A stretch of DNA of 55,818 nt from Phycisphaerae bacterium (GCA_017993835.1 JAGOLX010000041.1:1-55818), one strand, 5' to 3'; counted from the first letter of the stretch, positions 49,067-55,818 are shown. Program-made: numbers and translations. Notes: generated by a model from the sequence alone, not told the origin.

Positions 49067-49288
49067 CTATGCAGCGCCCTCGATCTTTACTGGGGTCACT
49101 GTCACGCGGTCGTTCTCCTGGAGGACGTAGTCCCGCGGGACCGGCTGGCGGTTGACGCGGATGAGGTAGTCCTCGGGCCGTTCGTGGGGCATCCTGTCCT
49201 TGAAGAACTGGGCCACCGTTGTCCCATCGTTGACGTCCACGTAATCCGCATAGCCGCCGCCCAGGTTGTTGATGTAGAGTATACGCAT
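49067..49288 (-). CDS. Ubiquitin-like beta-grasp protein
   Basis: A 73-residue protein with AAAGG upstream. MRILYINNLGGGYADYVDVN and DGTTVAQFFKDRM are the first two strands and helix of a ThiS/MoaD/ubiquitin-type beta-grasp. LIRVNRQPVPRDYVLQENDR then VTVTPVKIEGAA gives the remaining strands. The tail ends Glu-Gly-Ala-Ala; activated Ubls usually end Gly-Gly, so either the chain is trimmed to the Gly by the JAMM protease or a single-Gly end is used. It is first in the E2/JAMM/E1 cassette. It could in principle be a sulfur carrier, but the E2 neighbour argues for protein conjugation. Confidence 0.8.
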   Translation of the reverse strand: MRILYINNLGGGYADYVDVNDGTTVAQFFKDRMPHERPEDYLIRVNRQPVPRDYVLQENDRVTVTPVKIEGAA

Positions 49289-49313
49289 CGGAATAGCCTT
49301 TCACAAATAGAGG

Positions 49314-49397
49314 TCATGTACTGGGTGATATGTGATCCATGTGATGATGGTGCGGTCTCTGTGGTGGTCCCCGCGCAGGGTATCTCCCGTTGTGCAT
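49314..49397 (-). CDS. Possible histidine-rich leader peptide
   Basis: A 27-codon frame upstream of the Ubl gene with GAAAGGA seven bases before its ATG. The product is MHNGRYPARGPPQRPHHHHM plus DHISPST. Four consecutive histidines plus one more recall attenuation leaders or metal-responsive peptides. The Ubl start is 25 bases after its stop. It may also be an accidental frame. Confidence 0.35.
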   Translation of the reverse strand: MHNGRYPARGPPQRPHHHHMDHISPST

Positions 49398-49480
49398 GGT
49401 GTGTCCTTTCAATATTGGCGATGTGGGGGTAAGTTAGGTGGTGTGCGAGGTGATGAGGTATTCGAGTGCAAGGACTGGGA

Positions 49481-49834
49481 TCAGCCCTTCTCACAGACTC
49501 CGAAATCCGCGAGGAACTGGAGCAACCGGGCCAGATCGCACTTCATGAACGGCGCATCTGCTGCGGTCTTCTCGAACGTGCCGTCAAACCATTGTGCGAT
49601 GGGCAAGGCCGGCAAGGTGGCGGTCAAGTCCTGGGCCTCAATGGCCAGTCGCTCCAGCTTTCGGGAGATGCGGCAACGCCGGAGCGTCTCGTCGAGCGAA
49701 TCGGCGGCGGGCTCGGGATAGCTCAGCAGTTCCTTGAGCATCCTGATCTCCTCGGCGAACGCGAGGGACTGCTCGCCTCCGGCGTCGAGACTCTCCAGGA
49801 TAGCCTCGATTGTGTCATACACTTCGTTCAGCAT
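49481..49834 (-). CDS. Hypothetical acidic helical protein
   Basis: A 117-residue protein with AGAGGAG before its ATG. Nearly all helical and acidic (MLNEVYDTIEAILESLDAGG, RCRISRKLERLAIEAQDL, ending LARLLQFLADFGVCEKG). No family recognised. It lies between the zinc-knuckle genes and the Ubl operon on the same strand, so it may be an accessory or target of that system. Confidence 0.55.
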   Translation of the reverse strand: MLNEVYDTIEAILESLDAGGEQSLAFAEEIRMLKELLSYPEPAADSLDETLRRCRISRKLERLAIEAQDLTATLPALPIAQWFDGTFEKTAADAPFMKCDLARLLQFLADFGVCEKG

Positions 49835-49877
49835 GGCAATCTCCTCTGGTCGATTGAATTCGTTTTTGGTCTTGAGC

Positions 49878-50156
49878 TCACTGTTCAGACAGGTCGATCC
49901 GCGTCAGTCGGCCCCTGGAATCGATGACATCCAGGACCGGCGGCATGGATTGCGGGTCCTTCATGATCTCGTGGGCCCGTTCGGCCGCCTGTCTTGCGTT
50001 CATGGCGTTGACATCGATGGTGTAGACCACGCGGTAGAGCGGTTGCGACCCCCTCTCTTGGGGCGGGGGCGAAATGGCGAATCCCTGCAACGGGGACATC
50101 CACTCGGCCCGTGCTTTGCCTTTCTGGCACTGCGGATTTCGACAACAGTCCTTCAT
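49878..50156 (-). CDS. Small protein with N-terminal cysteine knuckle (copy B)
   Basis: A 92-residue protein with AGGAG before its ATG. The first ten residues, MKDCCRNPQCQ, match MEKYCQNPLCE of the next gene upstream. The rest is a small alpha/beta domain: YRVVYTIDVNAMNARQAAER, AHEIMKDPQSMPPVLDVIDS, then RGRLTRIDL. This helix-plus-strand pattern recurs in plasmid accessory proteins whose job is unknown. Only one half of a zinc site is present, so zinc binding would need a partner or a dimer. Confidence 0.6.
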   Translation of the reverse strand: MKDCCRNPQCQKGKARAEWMSPLQGFAISPPPQERGSQPLYRVVYTIDVNAMNARQAAERAHEIMKDPQSMPPVLDVIDSRGRLTRIDLSEQ

Positions 50157-50192
50157 AGATTGTCTCCTATCCTTTTGACGTGCTTGACGGGT

Positions 50193-50570
50193 TCAGCCCA
50201 GGTTTACGGATGCAGGAAAGACATCCACGCCCAGGCGTTCATTGTGCTCGGCAATCCAGTCGCAGATACCGGGTAAGTCACCAGGACCACGGTAACCTTC
50301 CTGGGCTCTCATGTACCGAACGAGGTCTTTCACCGCCCTCCGCCTGTTCATGAAGACTCCAGTGTGGACAGCGGCGCCCCCGTTGCTCACATGCAGCACC
50401 CAGACCTTCTTGGGCATCGACATCATCCTGCCGTGCTGGACGCCCCAGGAATATGCTTCCTCGCACACGGCACAGAGGGCCCGCTTTTGGTCCGATGGTT
50501 TGTCCACCGATACCGGTACGATCTTGGTAGACTCATTCTCGCAGAGTGGATTCTGGCAGTACTTCTCCAT
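50193..50570 (-). CDS. Small zinc-ribbon protein (copy A)
   Basis: A 125-residue protein with GGAGG before its ATG and only three bases after the DUF2958 gene stop. The N-terminus YCQNPLCENEST... ALCAVCEEAYSWG forms a full CxxxxC / CxxC zinc ribbon. The C-terminal half (VWVLHVSNGGAAVHTGVFMN, RRRAVKDLVRYMRAQEG) is an alpha/beta domain. It shares its first motif with the 92-residue protein downstream, so the two look like paralogous adaptors. Confidence 0.62.
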   Translation of the reverse strand: MEKYCQNPLCENESTKIVPVSVDKPSDQKRALCAVCEEAYSWGVQHGRMMSMPKKVWVLHVSNGGAAVHTGVFMNRRRAVKDLVRYMRAQEGYRGPGDLPGICDWIAEHNERLGVDVFPASVNLG

Positions 50571-50573
50571 AGG

Positions 50574-51479
50574 TCAGTCCTCCTCATGGTCATCTGGGGA
50601 TCGGAACATCTCGGGCGCAATCTCATCGAGTGTCTTCGGCTCCCACCAGAGGTCCCGCTCGACCGGCAGGCCCAAGGGGCCCCGGACACTCTCAAGTTCC
50701 GAAAGGGCTACATAGCCAAGTTCCTTCTCGAGTCCATCCACGAGGCCGAAGAAGTGGAAGTCCACCTCCTTGCCGCTGCCATCCGTGATCGGGGAGCCTT
50801 CGGTCAGATACCAGGTGAACGAACCATCGGGTGTGAACAGCTTCATGTGCACGATAGCCTTTCCACCCTTGTCCTCCTGGGCATACAACGGCGGCAGCTT
50901 CTTTCGTATCTCCTTAGAGAGCAGCTTCATGCCCCGCATCTTGCGGCCTGCCGATCGGGCGCCGGCCTGGATGACCCTGTTGCCGCTGATGCAGACGACG
51001 TGCTCTTTGGGCAAGTCCAACTCTGTGGCCAGTCCGCGCAGAAACTCGGCCATGTTGCGGTCCTGTTGGTCCCGCGAGATCGGGTCCGACTCACACGCCG
51101 GGATCGGCGTGCCGATCACCTCCACCTGTTGGGGCTCCAACTCGATGAGTACGCGGCCGTTCTCGTCAGAGTACCACTCGACGTACGGGTGGTTGACGTA
51201 GTCCACCGGCGGCAGTCCCGCCGTGATATCGCCGACCTTCCCGACCTGCCGGACTGCAAATCCCTCCATGGCTGCCTTGGCATCTGCCGGCGGTTGTGTC
51301 TGGGATGCATCGTGCGTGAGATGAACCTTCGCGCCGCGGATATCCCGATGGAAATCTCCTTCGAGATTCAAGGTTACGGTTTCGTTCATTCCGGCGAACC
51401 GCATCCATCCGGTGACCTTGCCGAGTTGGGTGTTGTCGAGTTCGCCCTCGATCAAATATGGACTGATTCTCCATGCCAT
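50574..51479 (-). CDS. Two-domain plasmid-type protein with C-terminal DUF2958
   Basis: A 301-residue protein. The N-terminal domain (about 1-130) is beta-rich and unassigned (LGKVTGWMRFAGMNETVTLN, PYVEWYSDENGRVLIELEPQ). The C-terminal domain (about 190-290) matches DUF2958: MKLLSKEIRKKLPPLYAQED, KLFTPDGSFTWYLTEGSP, HFFGLVDGLEKELGYVALSE and RDLWWEPKTLDEI. DUF2958 proteins are typical cargo of conjugative plasmids and ICEs and have no proven function. The fusion is unusual for a family whose members are often single-domain. Confidence 0.75.
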   Translation of the reverse strand: MAWRISPYLIEGELDNTQLGKVTGWMRFAGMNETVTLNLEGDFHRDIRGAKVHLTHDASQTQPPADAKAAMEGFAVRQVGKVGDITAGLPPVDYVNHPYVEWYSDENGRVLIELEPQQVEVIGTPIPACESDPISRDQQDRNMAEFLRGLATELDLPKEHVVCISGNRVIQAGARSAGRKMRGMKLLSKEIRKKLPPLYAQEDKGGKAIVHMKLFTPDGSFTWYLTEGSPITDGSGKEVDFHFFGLVDGLEKELGYVALSELESVRGPLGLPVERDLWWEPKTLDEIAPEMFRSPDDHEED

Positions 51480-51566
51480 GATTTCACCTCCATTAACGGG
51501 GATGGCACGCCTTGGTATCTCGGCGTGCTGTTTGATAGTGATGTGTGTTCGATGTGGGGCCGTACG

Positions 51567-53201
51567 CTACTGGACGGCCGAGAGCTCCGGCGGTTGGAGC
51601 ATCTGGGCACTGCCGTCCTTGTACGAGATCCAGACCTTGCCGCTGGACTCGACGGTGATCTGCTTCCACTGGATGCCGAAGTCCTCGATGCACTCCAGCA
51701 GTCTCTGACGCATGTATTCGCCGGGTCCCAGGATGCCCGCCCAGAACAGGTTCAACTGCTCCTCGAAGTCGGCCAACTGCGTGCCGTAAGTGTCCCCGTC
51801 CTCGGAGTATCCGCCCAGGTGATACCAGATGTCCGAGGCGTCAAGCCGTTCCCTTGCCTCCAGGGTGACCAGGATCTCCACGGTGCACCAGGAACGCCGC
51901 TTGGCGGTTTGCGGATGCCTGCGAACGGCCATCGGCACGGCCGAGCAGTAGACCCTGCCATCGCTCGTGTGCGCGATGATTTGCAGGCTCTCGACTGCGA
52001 TGAGAGTCTCGGAGCACATGGGCTCTCTGGCGAGTTCCTTGCCGGCCTTCAGCCTGGCCCGCTCCACCACAGGCAACGTGGCCCAACTGTAGCCGTCGTA
52101 TATGGGGGAGATATCCACTACGACGAACGGGCTCTTGAACTTGCCCAATGCCGACAGCAGATGGGCGTTCGCTTCGTTCGGGTCATCGGCGTCCCGGCAG
52201 GCCGGGGCCAATCGATAGCACTTCTCCAAAGGCAGGTCCGGAGGTTTCACAACCTGCACCGGCTCGATCGGTTCGTCAGAGAGGAGGCCAACCTGATACA
52301 CGGGCTGTGCCTCCGGCAGCTCGATGCCAAGCTCTTTCGCGCGGCGGTATTCACTGAACTTGAGTTTGTGAGAGCCCCGTTTCTGGATGTACCTGTATGC
52401 CTCGATCTCCAAGACGGCCTTGAGCCTCTCGAAGGCTTCGTTCTCTACCAAGCAGGTTCGCGCCGGGAGCATCAGCCGGATTCCGGTCGGTTCACCGGTC
52501 AAATCCACGAGGAACTGAAGGTGTTCGCTCACCGGCGTGTACGTCCACAAAACCACCTGCCCGTGGAAATTGACCAGCACATCCTCCGTATAGTGGTTGT
52601 GTTTCCAGTTGCTGTGCCATCGACTCAGGGCATCGCATTCCCGCACCTCGATCCTGCAGCCGAGCTCAGAATGGGGCGCCGCCACTCCCGATGAGACGAA
52701 TGGCTCGCTGACGCATAGCCTGCCGTCCACGGTCACCTTCAAACCGGTGAAGACCGCGTGCCTCTCGACGTTCTCGAAGAGCCATGGCGTATCTTCAAAG
52801 GCAAACTGCGTGCCCTGGATTGACTCATCCGCCGTCTGGACTTCGACAGCTTTGCCGGTCCATCCCTTGCCTGCGATGACCACCGTTCGGGTGCCAGAGC
52901 GGATCTGGACCTCTCGCGGCGCCAAGCAGAAGATGCCCACGCCTGCGGGGTCTTCCACCTGGTCGAGACTCTCATCCCAGCCGGACCTGCCGAGGTCCAA
53001 CAGTGCCGAGAAATCCGCAATGCCCCGGCCATTGTCCCGCACGGTGACTCGGCCATCCTGATTTACGATATGGACTTCTGTTGCCCCGGCCCGCCTGGCG
53101 TTCTGCAGGATCTCCATGATTCTGCCGTCCAGGGCGCCGGTGAACAGCCGTTCGGCTTTCGAGAGCAGGCGCGGGTTTACCTTCGCTCGTATGGTGTCCA
53201 T
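51567..53201 (-). CDS. Stand-alone GHKL (Hsp90-like) ATPase
   Basis: A 544-residue protein. The Bergerat ATP site is clear: N-box RIMEILQNARRAGATEV (Glu30, Asn34), G1 box TVRDNGRGIADF (Asp56), and PAGVGIFCLAPREV (85-98), as in Hsp90, MutL and gyrase B. The segment LDQVEDPAGVGIFC suggests a lid. The following 430 residues are alpha/beta with no transmembrane or histidine-kinase features (no H-box or receiver). It is cytoplasmic and of unknown role; GHKL ATPases of this sort occur in phage-defence and plasmid gene sets. It heads the group that includes the DUF2958 and zinc-ribbon genes. Confidence 0.82.
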   Translation of the reverse strand: MDTIRAKVNPRLLSKAERLFTGALDGRIMEILQNARRAGATEVHIVNQDGRVTVRDNGRGIADFSALLDLGRSGWDESLDQVEDPAGVGIFCLAPREVQIRSGTRTVVIAGKGWTGKAVEVQTADESIQGTQFAFEDTPWLFENVERHAVFTGLKVTVDGRLCVSEPFVSSGVAAPHSELGCRIEVRECDALSRWHSNWKHNHYTEDVLVNFHGQVVLWTYTPVSEHLQFLVDLTGEPTGIRLMLPARTCLVENEAFERLKAVLEIEAYRYIQKRGSHKLKFSEYRRAKELGIELPEAQPVYQVGLLSDEPIEPVQVVKPPDLPLEKCYRLAPACRDADDPNEANAHLLSALGKFKSPFVVVDISPIYDGYSWATLPVVERARLKAGKELAREPMCSETLIAVESLQIIAHTSDGRVYCSAVPMAVRRHPQTAKRRSWCTVEILVTLEARERLDASDIWYHLGGYSEDGDTYGTQLADFEEQLNLFWAGILGPGEYMRQRLLECIEDFGIQWKQITVESSGKVWISYKDGSAQMLQPPELSAVQ

Positions 53202-53520
53202 GGGTAATACCTCCAGTGATTAAGTGAGGATGTTGCGTCGCAGGCTGTCTGCGTGCCATCCGGGTTGATAATGTGACGACTCCCGTGCGTGGGAAGCCGC
53301 TGTGCAGCGTTCTGTGGGCAAAAGAAAAAGAGCCCCTGGAACAACCAAGGGCTCTGTGAGTTCGGATGGATGCTCGGGCGAGATGCCCGGGCATCGCAAG
53401 GAATGCCGGGGACTCGATCCACCAACCGGGATCCGTCGGGATCTTGACCTGCATCCGTCGCCGCAGGCGGGCAGAAATCTCCCTCGCCGAGGTTTCACCC
53501 CCGTTGGCCGAGCCTTGACC
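53202..53520. other. Gap between the GHKL gene and the 231-residue gene
   Basis: This 319-base gap holds a terminator (53316-53355) and a 14-base palindrome GATGCCCGGGCATC (53382-53395). Nothing coding is evident. The GHKL gene must have a promoter at its left end; none is convincing. Confidence 0.5.
53316..53355 (-). terminator. Intrinsic terminator after the 231-residue gene
   Basis: AGAGCCC-c-TGG pairs with CCA-a-GGGCTCT around AACAA. On the minus strand it is followed by T-rich sequence (A-rich run at 53320-53329). The 27-base core recurs at 54302-54328 with four changes. Confidence 0.7.
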
Positions 53521-54216
53521 CTACCGATACCTGAAGCGGCGGACGGCCAAAGTGGGGTTCTTCTTGCGATGCTTCCGCCATCTGCGATGGGTGATTCTCT
53601 GGACCATAGCGCAATTGGGTGTGAAGAACTCCTGGTCCTCCAGGACCAGATACCGGCGTTGCAGCAGGCCTATGATGATCCGGCACAATCCGGTCAGGGC
53701 TCTCCAGAAGAGACGTATGCAGTGGTACAGGCACCATCGGGCAAGGCGCCAGCATCGTGGCAGGAGGAGGGCGAGCAGAGTTCTGCACGCCGCGCAGAAA
53801 CGCTCCATCTCCTGTCGAATGGTTCTCACGGGTGCGGCACGGGATTGATCGGACTCCTGGGCAAACGACACGTGCCCGCCGGGCATGGCCAGGGATTGCA
53901 GGGCACGAAGACAGCTGCCGCCGACAAGGTCATCGGCGTACTTCCTCGCCATCTTTGCTCTGGCCGATGCAGACACGTGGGGGTACAGGATCGACACACC
54001 GGCCAGGATCTGGCGGTAGAAGGCCCGGTACCAGAGTGTCTGCCGGAATTCGAGGGCGGCAAGGAAGTGCTCGATCTCGGGGACGGCTTGGGCGACCGGA
54101 GAGTCCTGGGCGTGGAACTCGCCGAGTCTCTCCCTGGAGTCTGTGCTTGGACTGACGCCGGCGGAGCAGCAGGTGTCTCGTTGTTCGTACGGGTGTTCTG
54201 ATGTCTGTGGGGTCAT
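53521..54216 (-). CDS. Basic helical protein of unknown function
   Basis: A 231-residue protein. The ATG at 54216 has AGGAGG upstream. Helices at about 40-120 (EIEHFLAALEFRQTLWYRAF) are followed by a cysteine/tryptophan-rich, hydrophobic and basic stretch (about 130-190: CAACRTLLALLLPRCWRLAR, LFWRALTGLCRIIIGLLQRR) that could be membrane-associated. The tail is strongly basic (RRWRKHRKKNP). No family recognised. It has its own terminator and follows another terminator, so it is transcribed alone. Confidence 0.6.
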   Translation of the reverse strand: MTPQTSEHPYEQRDTCCSAGVSPSTDSRERLGEFHAQDSPVAQAVPEIEHFLAALEFRQTLWYRAFYRQILAGVSILYPHVSASARAKMARKYADDLVGGSCLRALQSLAMPGGHVSFAQESDQSRAAPVRTIRQEMERFCAACRTLLALLLPRCWRLARWCLYHCIRLFWRALTGLCRIIIGLLQRRYLVLEDQEFFTPNCAMVQRITHRRWRKHRKKNPTLAVRRFRYR

Positions 54217-54295
54217 GGTGGTACCTCCTAAGGATAGTGTTGTGGCACCTCCTGCGCGAGGGGGATACCATGGGGATATTGTGGTTCTGTGCGTA

Positions 54296-54328
54296 CAGAG
54301 AAGAGTCCTTGGGACAACCAGGGGCTCT
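54296..54328 (-). terminator. Terminator-like hairpin after the 89-residue gene
   Basis: AGAGTCCTTGG-GACAA-CCAGGGGCTCT (54302-54328) is followed on the minus strand by TCTCTG. It is a diverged copy of the hairpin at 53329-53355, in the same orientation. Confidence 0.6.
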
Positions 54329-54466
54329 GCAGGTCTGGGTATGTGCTGCGGCAAGGCGCGCGGGCACTGTGGAGATGGGATGGGTGGTGAGAAGTGCGTG
54401 AGGGCCTCCAAGTAGGAAGATTGGGAGGCGGGTCCTGCGGGTGTGCGGAAGTGGGCTTGGTGGGGC

Positions 54467-54736
54467 CTACAGGGGCTCTATTTCGGCGTCTTGCTGGGAC
54501 CCGGGGTCTTTGTGTTGGGTCAGGTACTCAAATGCTTTCTGGAGGGCCAGGATCGCCTTGGGGATGTCATTGAGGCTCAGGCTGTTGGTCCCGTTCCACT
54601 GGCCGGTCTTGTCCTTGTAGCGGACTTCAATCACGACCTTGGGCAAAGGAATCTGTCTGCCGTTGTTCACAACTATGTTCCTGAATACAGAGGCTCTGAC
54701 TGCGCCCACTTTGAAGGAGATCTCGGGTTTTACCAT
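54467..54736 (-). CDS. Small protein, possible PC4-like ssDNA-binding fold
   Basis: An 89-residue protein. The sequence FKVGAVRASVFRNIVVNNGR, QIPLPKVVIEVRYKDKTGQW, then NGTNSLSLNDIPKAILALQK and AFEYL gives four beta strands followed by a helix. This arrangement recalls PC4/p15-like single-strand-DNA-binding coactivators, and similar short proteins occur on archaeal and bacterial plasmids. The identification is tentative. The ribosome site is weak, and a TATA-like sequence (54797-54808) lies about 60-70 bases upstream. Confidence 0.55.
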   Translation of the reverse strand: MVKPEISFKVGAVRASVFRNIVVNNGRQIPLPKVVIEVRYKDKTGQWNGTNSLSLNDIPKAILALQKAFEYLTQHKDPGSQQDAEIEPL

Positions 54737-54796
54737 ATTCCGGTTATTCCATATCGATTGGTGGATACCAATCCGTACGATCGTACAAGATGATGG

Positions 54797-54808
54797 GGTA
54801 TTTATACC
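54797..54808 (-). promoter_or_regulatory. TATA-like sequence
   Basis: On the minus strand GGTATAAATACC preceded by CAAA, 61-72 bases before the 89-residue gene's ATG. It is also nearly palindromic. Confidence 0.4.
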
Positions 54809-55071
54809 TTTGGGCTGATGCTGGGAATCCTCAGGCCGAGAGAGGTCGCCAACGGAGCGACCCTTTTGGGGGAGCGATCTTGCCGGCAGAACCTCTACGA
54901 GGCCGCGGTATGGTAACCAGCATCAGCAGCAAGACCTCGATGGGCGGTGTCTTCTGGCGTGGCGACACAAAGGGGATGAGGCGGGATGTGTTCTTTCGAA
55001 CAGCAGATGGGGAGGCAGCAGGGATCGGAGCCACCGGACAGAGCAAGTGGCTGTTGGACGAGGTTGTCCGG

Positions 55072-55120
55072 TTCCAGGCTATTCCAGGGCATTCCGGGGT
55101 ATTTCAGGGTCTTCCGGGCG
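55072..55120. repeat. Degenerate 10-base tandem repeat
   Basis: About five units of ATTCCRGGGY-type sequence: TTCCAGGCT, ATTCCAGGGC, ATTCCGGGGT, ATTTCAGGGT and CTTCCGGGCG. A partial unit recurs near 55262 (TATTCCGGGTCTTCC). Confidence 0.5.
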
Positions 55121-55435
55121 GAAAACCAGAATCCCTGGGCGCGGGTTCATCGCAGAAAAAGGCAACGCACGCGTGGAGGAAGGGAGATAAGACAGAAGAA
55201 AGAAGGTGGGTGACATGGCTCTGGCTACGAGCAATGCCATTTCGGCGTGGCCTATGTCATGGTATTCCGGGTCTTCCGAGCCGGAACGAGGTGGTTTCAA
55301 GAGGCATACTGATCCAGAGTCTCAATGCGGCTGTATCTTGCCAACTGCCACGGTAGTGATATCGGCGCGTGTCAGGACGTGAGCGGTCTGTGATATCCGG
55401 GCATGTGTGCCTTTACCGTGGTCTACGTCTTTGAA

Positions 55436-55445
55436 GTTTATAAAC
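55436..55445. promoter_or_regulatory. TATA-like palindrome
   Basis: GTTTATAAAC is a perfect 10-base palindrome; the minus strand reads CAAAGGTTTATAAAC. No clear gene starts at the distance expected for a TATA box, so a protein-binding site is equally likely. Confidence 0.35.
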
Positions 55446-55477
55446 CTTTGCATTCTGGGGTGGGAGAAGAAGGGAAA

Positions 55478-55636
55478 TCAACCGGATGACGAGTATCCGC
55501 GCGGGGGTTGTCGTTCGAAGTAGTCCTTTAAGTCCGCGATCCATTCCGGCAATAGCTGTTCCAAGTCCCCAGGCTGATCCTGCGAGACATATTCGCGTTC
55601 CTTTCTGTCTGAATATTGTTCTTTGATCCGGTCCAT
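55478..55636 (-). CDS. Small acidic protein near the right edge
   Basis: A 52-residue frame: MDRIKEQYSDRKEREYVSQD, QPGDLEQLLPEWIADLKDYF, ERQPPRGYSSSG. It is charged and helical with a proline-rich tail, typical of small real proteins. There is no ribosome site, but the TATA-like copy 2 lies 31-47 bases upstream. A start at 55648 in another frame would begin MTTQ, like the 66-residue gene at 46417, but would give a different 38-residue product. Confidence 0.45.
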   Translation of the reverse strand: MDRIKEQYSDRKEREYVSQDQPGDLEQLLPEWIADLKDYFERQPPRGYSSSG

Positions 55637-55666
55637 TGTGTTGTCATATGAGAGTAGTCACGGGGC

Positions 55667-55683
55667 TTAATAAACCTTCCGGT
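55667..55683 (-). promoter_or_regulatory. TATA-like repeated sequence, copy 2
   Basis: On the minus strand ACCGGAAGGTTTATTAA, identical over 17 bases to 45599-45615. It is 31-47 bases upstream of the 52-residue gene. Confidence 0.5.
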
Positions 55684-55818
55684 TTCAGCAGGCCCGATTG
55701 ATTCGTTACAAAAGCGAGGTCAATAGCACGGGGAATCGGCCCAAGCTGGATCATTGACGGGTACTCGATACTCACGGTCGCCTGAGACGAGGGACGGCAC
55801 CACAGTTACGGAATCGGG

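Larger units (their letters stand above)
54737..55477. other. Gene-poor region near the right end
   Basis: This 741-base stretch has open frames on both strands, but none with a ribosome site and a plausible protein. It holds TATA-like sequences at 54797-54808 and 55436-55445 and a run of degenerate 10-base repeats (55072-55120). It may be a regulatory or structural part of the element. Confidence 0.5.

Noticed and set aside
50364-52694. A 776-codon + strand frame
   Set aside because: It is a shadow of the DUF2958 and GHKL genes on the minus strand, which have recognisable domains and ribosome sites.
54790-55356. A 188-codon + strand frame near the right end
   Set aside because: It has no ribosome site, is translated across the 10-base tandem repeats, and has low-complexity composition.
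55720-55818. Possible C-terminus of another minus-strand gene at the window edge
   Set aside because: A frame of 32 codons ends at 55720, but a second frame is equally open here and nothing in the peptide is diagnostic.
17859-55818. CRISPR arrays or rRNA genes
   Set aside because: No regularly spaced identical repeats with spacers and no rRNA-like sequence were seen in the window.

Overview
The window looks like a chromosomal segment of a Planctomycetota-type bacterium, probably Phycisphaerae/Sedimentisphaerales-like. The reasons are an ECF-like sigma factor next to a giant serine/threonine kinase with a LamG tail, a PEP-CTERM-like secreted protein, a carbohydrate-catabolic neighbourhood, and a dispersed double-hairpin repeat of a kind I associate with such genomes. 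A large integrated mobile element begins at a tRNA-Ser gene and runs off the right edge. No taxonomy was computed.

Host part, about 1-17.9 kb, mostly + strand. It holds the C-terminus of a xylulokinase-like sugar kinase, an ECF-like sigma factor, a 1539-residue kinase (zinc ribbon, kinase, TM segment, TPR, beta-propeller, LamG), a small membrane protein and a secreted PA14 protein. On the minus strand are a GH51-like arabinofuranosidase and a VPxPGA-tail exported protein. Next come an archaeal-type XPB helicase with its Bax1 (DUF790) nuclease partner, a MazF remnant, a sodium/solute symporter with an inserted winged-helix-like segment, a lipoprotein with two L-rhamnose mutarotase domains, and tRNA-Ser(CGA).

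Element part, 17.96 kb to the right edge, almost entirely minus strand. (1) Integrase plus two HTH regulators beside the tRNA. (2) A chaperone/ATPase block at 20-27 kb: small membrane proteins, VWA protein, lid-less Hsp70, GrpE-like factor, PD-(D/E)XK-like protein, HerA/VirD4-like ATPase with a C-terminal winged helix, and a zinc-finger protein. (3) A sigma factor, a double-zinc-finger anti-sigma, and a membrane M56-type protease fused to a terpenoid-cyclase-like toroid (27.3-31.5 kb). (4) A five-gene BREX-like defence operon (32.2-43.1 kb): DUF499 ATPase, compact PglZ-like protein, DUF1156 adenine methyltransferase, 170-residue protein, SNF2-type helicase. It has a clear sigma70-type promoter. 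(5) A HerA-like ATPase with a helical partner (43.3-45.6 kb). (6) A ubiquitin-like conjugation cassette (46.5-49.3 kb): Ubl, E2-like protein with a zinc-ribbon tail, JAMM protease, E1. An intrinsic terminator sits between the Ubl and the E2. (7) A group of plasmid-type accessory genes (49.5-55.6 kb) including two zinc-knuckle proteins, a DUF2958 protein and a GHKL ATPase.

The main leads are the Ubl/E2/JAMM/E1 cassette (layout close to PRTRC and Bil systems but with its own E2 architecture), the reduced BREX-like operon, the Hsp70/GrpE/VWA/HerA block, and the protease-cyclase fusion under sigma/anti-sigma control. A further lead is a set of archaeal-TATA-like sequences in front of several genes between 45 and 55.7 kb. 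No relaxase, replication initiator or right attachment site is visible, so the element type (ICE, integrated plasmid or genomic island) stays open.
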